Below are positions 45,625 through 48,379 of a DNA stretch of 48,379 nt, piece after piece. The position numbers and the translations under genes were made by a program. Position 1 is the stretch's first letter; each line of letters starts with the position of its first letter. The DNA is from Candidatus Neomarinimicrobiota bacterium. GTDB taxonomy: Bacteria > Fidelibacterota > Fidelibacteria > Fidelibacterales > Fidelibacteraceae. The notes under the pieces were generated by a model, which was not told the DNA's origin, did no database searches, and saw nothing but the letters and a program-made list of their open reading frames with translations. The stretch spans positions 1 through 48,379 of the forward strand of contig JAGGVO010000039.1 of the NCBI GenBank assembly GCA_021157965.1, read 5' to 3'.

Positions 45625-47616
45625 TCATTGTAATTTTTTCATGCGTGCAATCAGATCATCGGCCAGTTGGCTCTTGGTGCGGATGTGCTCATCAATATCC
45701 TTCACAAAGCTGTTCTCATCGAAGACACCGCGTACGGCCAGAAAATCCTCTTCCCGGGTTGTTCGATCCCCATCGATACCGAAACCTGTCTGTGAACGCA
45801 GACTGAATTCCTTACGGGCATCCTCACGCAGCATGTGGTCTAACTTGATGACGGCCGAGATCCATTGTTCCGTAAATCCGATGATATCTTCCGGCGTGAA
45901 AGCGTTGACACTTTTGCCGAGATGATTTTCCAGATGCTGGATGGTCCAATTCCATTCATAGATCGGGTAATTTTCATGAATGTGTCGCAGAGCTTTCATA
46001 ACGCCGTCAAGACTGTCGATACGCCCCGATTCGATGTCGGTTAATAAGGCATGGATAACCTTATTCGGCGCGATCAAGCCCACCAAATCCAACCATTTGC
46101 CTTTTCCGATGTCGGATTCGGCCTTTAAAACCCGTCGCAGTTCCGCCACGGAAGCGAACTCCCGATCCTTCAATCGTCTGATCAGTGTATTCCCCAGGAA
46201 TTTGATAATCCCGATTTCATAAAATGTAATTCCATTGATCAACGAAGAATTCTTGATTTTTACGTTGTTGTAGCTGTAAAAATCGGATGTTTCTCCGGAT
46301 GTGTGTGTCAATTCCTGAAGAATCCGCCGACCAGTGATCATTTTCTGAATGGTGAACGGGCTCAGCAGGTAGTAATTGATAAAATCGAGTTGGTCAGGAT
46401 CCTTGCGTTTATCGCGTTTAGGCCATTTGCGGGCATCACGTACGGTACCTACGCTGCGCAAATTAACGCCCGGGATGAGTACACTTTCGTCGTTGGATTC
46501 AATCAGGTAGGAAAAGGGCAAATCCGAGGTATCGGAATTGCGGTAGTGCCGGCCCATGACCAAGGTAAAAGGCCCGACATGCGCCGGCCATAACATGTAC
46601 GAATCGCTGGTCGTCTTGGAACCCCGTTCCACGATCCCCTGGTGCAATGGTCCCAATTTGTACATATGGTTGCTCTGATTCGATCCGCTCCCGGCATTCA
46701 GAAAAGAAAAGAGTCCGGCGATGAGCAATGTGGATTTATGATGTGTCACGGTGAAAGGTCCGGCAAAAATGGAGCATGCCTCGCCATGAACCCCGGCACA
46801 ATTAGCGAAGAAAACCGAATTTTCGGCCGAATAGTGCTTGTTCAATTCACATCCCTGGCCTACAAAACATTCGGCAATGAGAGTGTTGTCGCTGATTTTC
46901 GATCCCGAGCAAACGATGAAATTCTCGGCAATCACCCCCGGCCCGATGTACACCGGATCATCGACGCAACTGTTAATACTGCCGCTTTCCAAACGGGTTG
47001 CGCCTTCGATGACCGCTGCGGGGCCAATTTTCACATTCTTGATGAGATGTGCATGGCAAATGCGCGCACCGGCCCCCACCCTGCCATAACGTGCTTGCAC
47101 TGAAGCTACATACTTTTCGATCATCGCCTCCAACTGCTCGATTGCCGCCTTGCGGTGACGATACAACGCCAGAAAATAGGCAATTTGGGCATTCAGATGG
47201 TCGTAAATCGGAATTTTCCGGCCGCCGGACTCATTCAGTACAGCTACCTCGGTGCCGTTTCCGAAGGTACTCTCGCCATCCACGGCCATCAGATCGACGG
47301 TATCGATGATGACATTTTCTTCGATGATATAATTGGCGATATAATTTTCAACCCGATGAATCAACACGTTGTCACCCACATGACAATTGTGCAGAGTCGC
47401 CGAGTAAATCCCGGTGGGACGCTTTAATCCGCCGAACAACGTGCGCTCCCCATCGTATCGGCCAAGTCGGATGGTTCCTGAAAAATTGACCGCGCGAACG
47501 CGACTCGGATCGAAGCCGTCTTTCACTTGAATCTGCCCCCATTCTTCACACGTGCATCCATTAGATTTAAGATGCTTAATTTCCGCATCAGTCATTGCGC
47601 GAAATGGTGTTTCCAT
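45625..47616 (-). CDS. DUF4954 family left-handed beta-helix protein
   Basis: The 663-residue protein matches DUF4954, a family known mainly from Bacteroidota and of unknown function. The middle (about residues 60-370) has hexapeptide-like turns (NCHVGDNVLIHRVENYIANY, AHLIKNVKIGPAAVIEGATR, DNTLIAECFVGQGCELNKHY), indicating a left-handed beta-helix as in acyl- and nucleotidyl-sugar transferases; the C-terminal ~230 residues are helical. A sugar-nucleotide or acyl transfer role is possible but unproven. ATG 47616 has AGGAGG eight bases upstream. Arginine is often CGC or CGA and alanine often GCG, whereas neighbours favour CGG and GCC. Flanking IS30 scars and this codon choice suggest acquisition by transfer. 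No signal peptide is seen. Confidence 0.85.
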   Translation of the reverse strand: METPFRAMTDAEIKHLKSNGCTCEEWGQIQVKDGFDPSRVRAVNFSGTIRLGRYDGERTLFGGLKRPTGIYSATLHNCHVGDNVLIHRVENYIANYIIEENVIIDTVDLMAVDGESTFGNGTEVAVLNESGGRKIPIYDHLNAQIAYFLALYRHRKAAIEQLEAMIEKYVASVQARYGRVGAGARICHAHLIKNVKIGPAAVIEGATRLESGSINSCVDDPVYIGPGVIAENFIVCSGSKISDNTLIAECFVGQGCELNKHYSAENSVFFANCAGVHGEACSIFAGPFTVTHHKSTLLIAGLFSFLNAGSGSNQSNHMYKLGPLHQGIVERGSKTTSDSYMLWPAHVGPFTLVMGRHYRNSDTSDLPFSYLIESNDESVLIPGVNLRSVGTVRDARKWPKRDKRKDPDQLDFINYYLLSPFTIQKMITGRRILQELTHTSGETSDFYSYNNVKIKNSSLINGITFYEIGIIKFLGNTLIRRLKDREFASVAELRRVLKAESDIGKGKWLDLVGLIAPNKVIHALLTDIESGRIDSLDGVMKALRHIHENYPIYEWNWTIQHLENHLGKSVNAFTPEDIIGFTEQWISAVIKLDHMLREDARKEFSLRSQTGFGIDGDRTTREEDFLAVRGVFDENSFVKDIDEHIRTKSQLADDLIARMKKLQ

Positions 47617-47707
47617 GACTCAATCCTCCTGTGCTTTCAGTATTTGGAGTTTCTGCCCCAAAAAGACATCCGGATAAGCTTTATGCAGCATACTTTTTTT
47701 TTCTTTT

Positions 47708-47735
47708 TTTATAGTATTAAGACAGACACTGTCCA
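47708..47735 (-). promoter_or_regulatory. Sigma-70-like promoter of the DUF4954 gene with an embedded palindrome
   Basis: On the minus strand TGGACA (47735-47730), 16 bases, then TATAAA (47713-47708) matches the sigma-70 pattern at five of six bases in each box. GACAG-ACA-CTGTC (47721-47733) is a perfect palindrome overlapping the -35 box and spacer, in a good position for a repressor. The leader to the ATG at 47616 is about 85 bases. Confidence 0.5.
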
Positions 47736-47774
47736 GGTAATAGATATGTTTAGAATTGAAGATTTTCTGTTACT

Positions 47775-48175
47775 TTGGCTTTAAGTATTAAGTGCAACAT
47801 GATTTTCTCTGAAAAATACTTCGATTGGCGTTTTAAATCCAAGACATTTTCGGAATCTGTTATTCAGTATTTTTCATAGCTGAGATAATTTCCCGGGATA
47901 TGATGCTTGCAAAGTCCCTGTCTTTAAGGAAATATTGTCTGATTAATGTGAATACAGAAGCTGAAAGTTAGTGGCACTTTGTGCCTTTTTGGAAGTTGGA
48001 AGCTGGCATCTCGATACGTCCGCCTGTTGGCGGCCTACTCGGTGACCGGAAGTTAGTGCCGCTGTGCGGCTGGTGTGTTTTCGTGGATTAGCGGGCGTTG
48101 GGGCTTGGGAACTGTCGACTGACAACTGCCGACTGTTGACTGTTGACTGATGACTGTTGACTGTTGACTGCCGCC
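47775..48175. repeat. Long direct repeat copy 2: IS30 remnant plus hairpin modules plus heptamer array
   Basis: Same order as 43961-44358: IS30 scar (47781-47946), GGCAC/GTGCC hairpin with five T (47973-47990), CGATACGT with a shorter hairpin CCGCC-TGTT-GGCGG (48020-48033), CCTACTCGGTGACCGG, GCCGC-TGT-GCGGC hairpin (near 48058-48070), GCGGGCGTTGGGGCTTGGG, then eight heptamers (48120-48175, mostly TGTTGAC) reaching the stop codon of the next gene. The hairpin stems differ from copy 1 but still pair. Confidence 0.88.
47781..47946 (-). pseudogene. IS30-family transposase C-terminal remnant, copy 2
   Basis: The minus strand encodes the same truncated end as copy 1: LIRQYFPKDRDF, a frameshift at the same A-run, then ILNNRFRKCLGFKTP, IEVFFRENHVALNT and a stop. 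It shares the truncation point and the frameshift with copy 1 but differs at about three residues, so the two arose by duplication after the element had decayed. Confidence 0.8.
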
Positions 48176-48379
48176 TATTTCATCAACACCATCTTCTTTG
48201 TCTGCATAAAATCCCCCGCCTGCATCCGGGCAAAATAAATTCCCGAACTGTATCGCGACGCATTCCAGGAGACAGTATGATATCCGGCGGCTGTGTTTTG
48301 ATTTATGAGTTGTTCCACCAAACGGCCGGTGATGTCGTAAATATTCAGGGTGATCTGTGCAGGTTCCGGCAGGGAAAAT
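48175..48379 (-). CDS. 3' end of a secreted protein with type IX sorting domain (runs off the window)
   Basis: Only the last 67 codons are present. They read LPEPAQITLNIYDITGRLVE, SWNASRYSSGIYFARMQAGD and end QTKKMVLMK, the standard end of a YPNPFNP-type sorting domain. The start and catalytic part lie beyond the right edge. Its stop codon (48175-48177) abuts the heptamer array, as in the broken gene at 44358. Confidence 0.85.
   Translation of the reverse strand, partial: FSLPEPAQITLNIYDITGRLVEQLINQNTAAGYHTVSWNASRYSSGIYFARMQAGDFMQTKKMVLMK

Overview
The window reads as a chromosomal segment of a bacterium from the Fibrobacterota-Chlorobiota-Bacteroidota (FCB) side of the tree, most likely a poorly cultured lineage such as Marinimicrobia, Calditrichota/KSB1 or a relative (inference). 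Reasons: several secreted proteins end in the YPNPFNP-type C-terminal domain of type IX secretion cargo; there is a TonB receptor/DUF4249 lipoprotein pair, a type III glutamine synthetase, an MXAN_6640-type metalloprotease and a DUF4954 protein; and two upstream regions fit the Bacteroidota promoter pattern TTG-N19-21-TAnnTTTG. [FeFe]-hydrogenase maturation genes (hydG plus a TM1266-type protein) point to an anaerobic or fermentative lifestyle.

Layout. 1-6100: a PreP-like M16 peptidase (+) converges on glnN (-), which lies behind an Lrp/AsnC regulator (-). 6300-6575: tRNA-Gln(CTG), tRNA-Glu(CTC), tRNA-Arg(ACG) and a terminator, then a secreted metallophosphoesterase (+). 8689-18036 (-): a response regulator, a 2060-residue AddA-AddB fusion helicase-nuclease, a TM1266-type protein, hydG and a small overlapping gene. 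18155-21678 (-): a secreted papain-like protease followed by bioY. 21835-25264 (+): der, a secreted metalloprotease and yigZ with overlapping junctions. 25450-26875 (-): a coiled-coil stress protein, an EncFtn-type ferritin-like protein and a patatin-like hydrolase. 27113-32265 (-): secreted or membrane proteins, including a 1027-residue alpha/beta-hydrolase. 32501-32788: fragment of a REP-associated transposase. 32863-37770 (+): TonB receptor plus DUF4249 lipoprotein, then an MBL-fold/DUF89 pair. 37963-43703 (+): MATE exporter, a large deacetylase/golvesin-like secreted protein and a sodium:solute symporter. 43704-48379: a rearranged region with two copies of an IS30 transposase remnant, a broken chimeric secreted-protein gene, a DUF4954 gene with codon choice unlike its neighbours, and the 3' end of another type IX cargo gene.

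The most unusual features are: (1) a dispersed modular intergenic repeat family made of hairpins whose stems vary while staying paired, plus heptanucleotide arrays that often run into stop codons; (2) the single-chain AddAB protein; (3) a HydG in which the middle cysteine of the C-terminal cluster motif is glycine; (4) an EncFtn-like protein with no encapsulin gene and no room for a targeting tail; (5) the DUF4954 segment between duplicated IS30 scars. None is proven to be a new system; each can be tested by the searches named.
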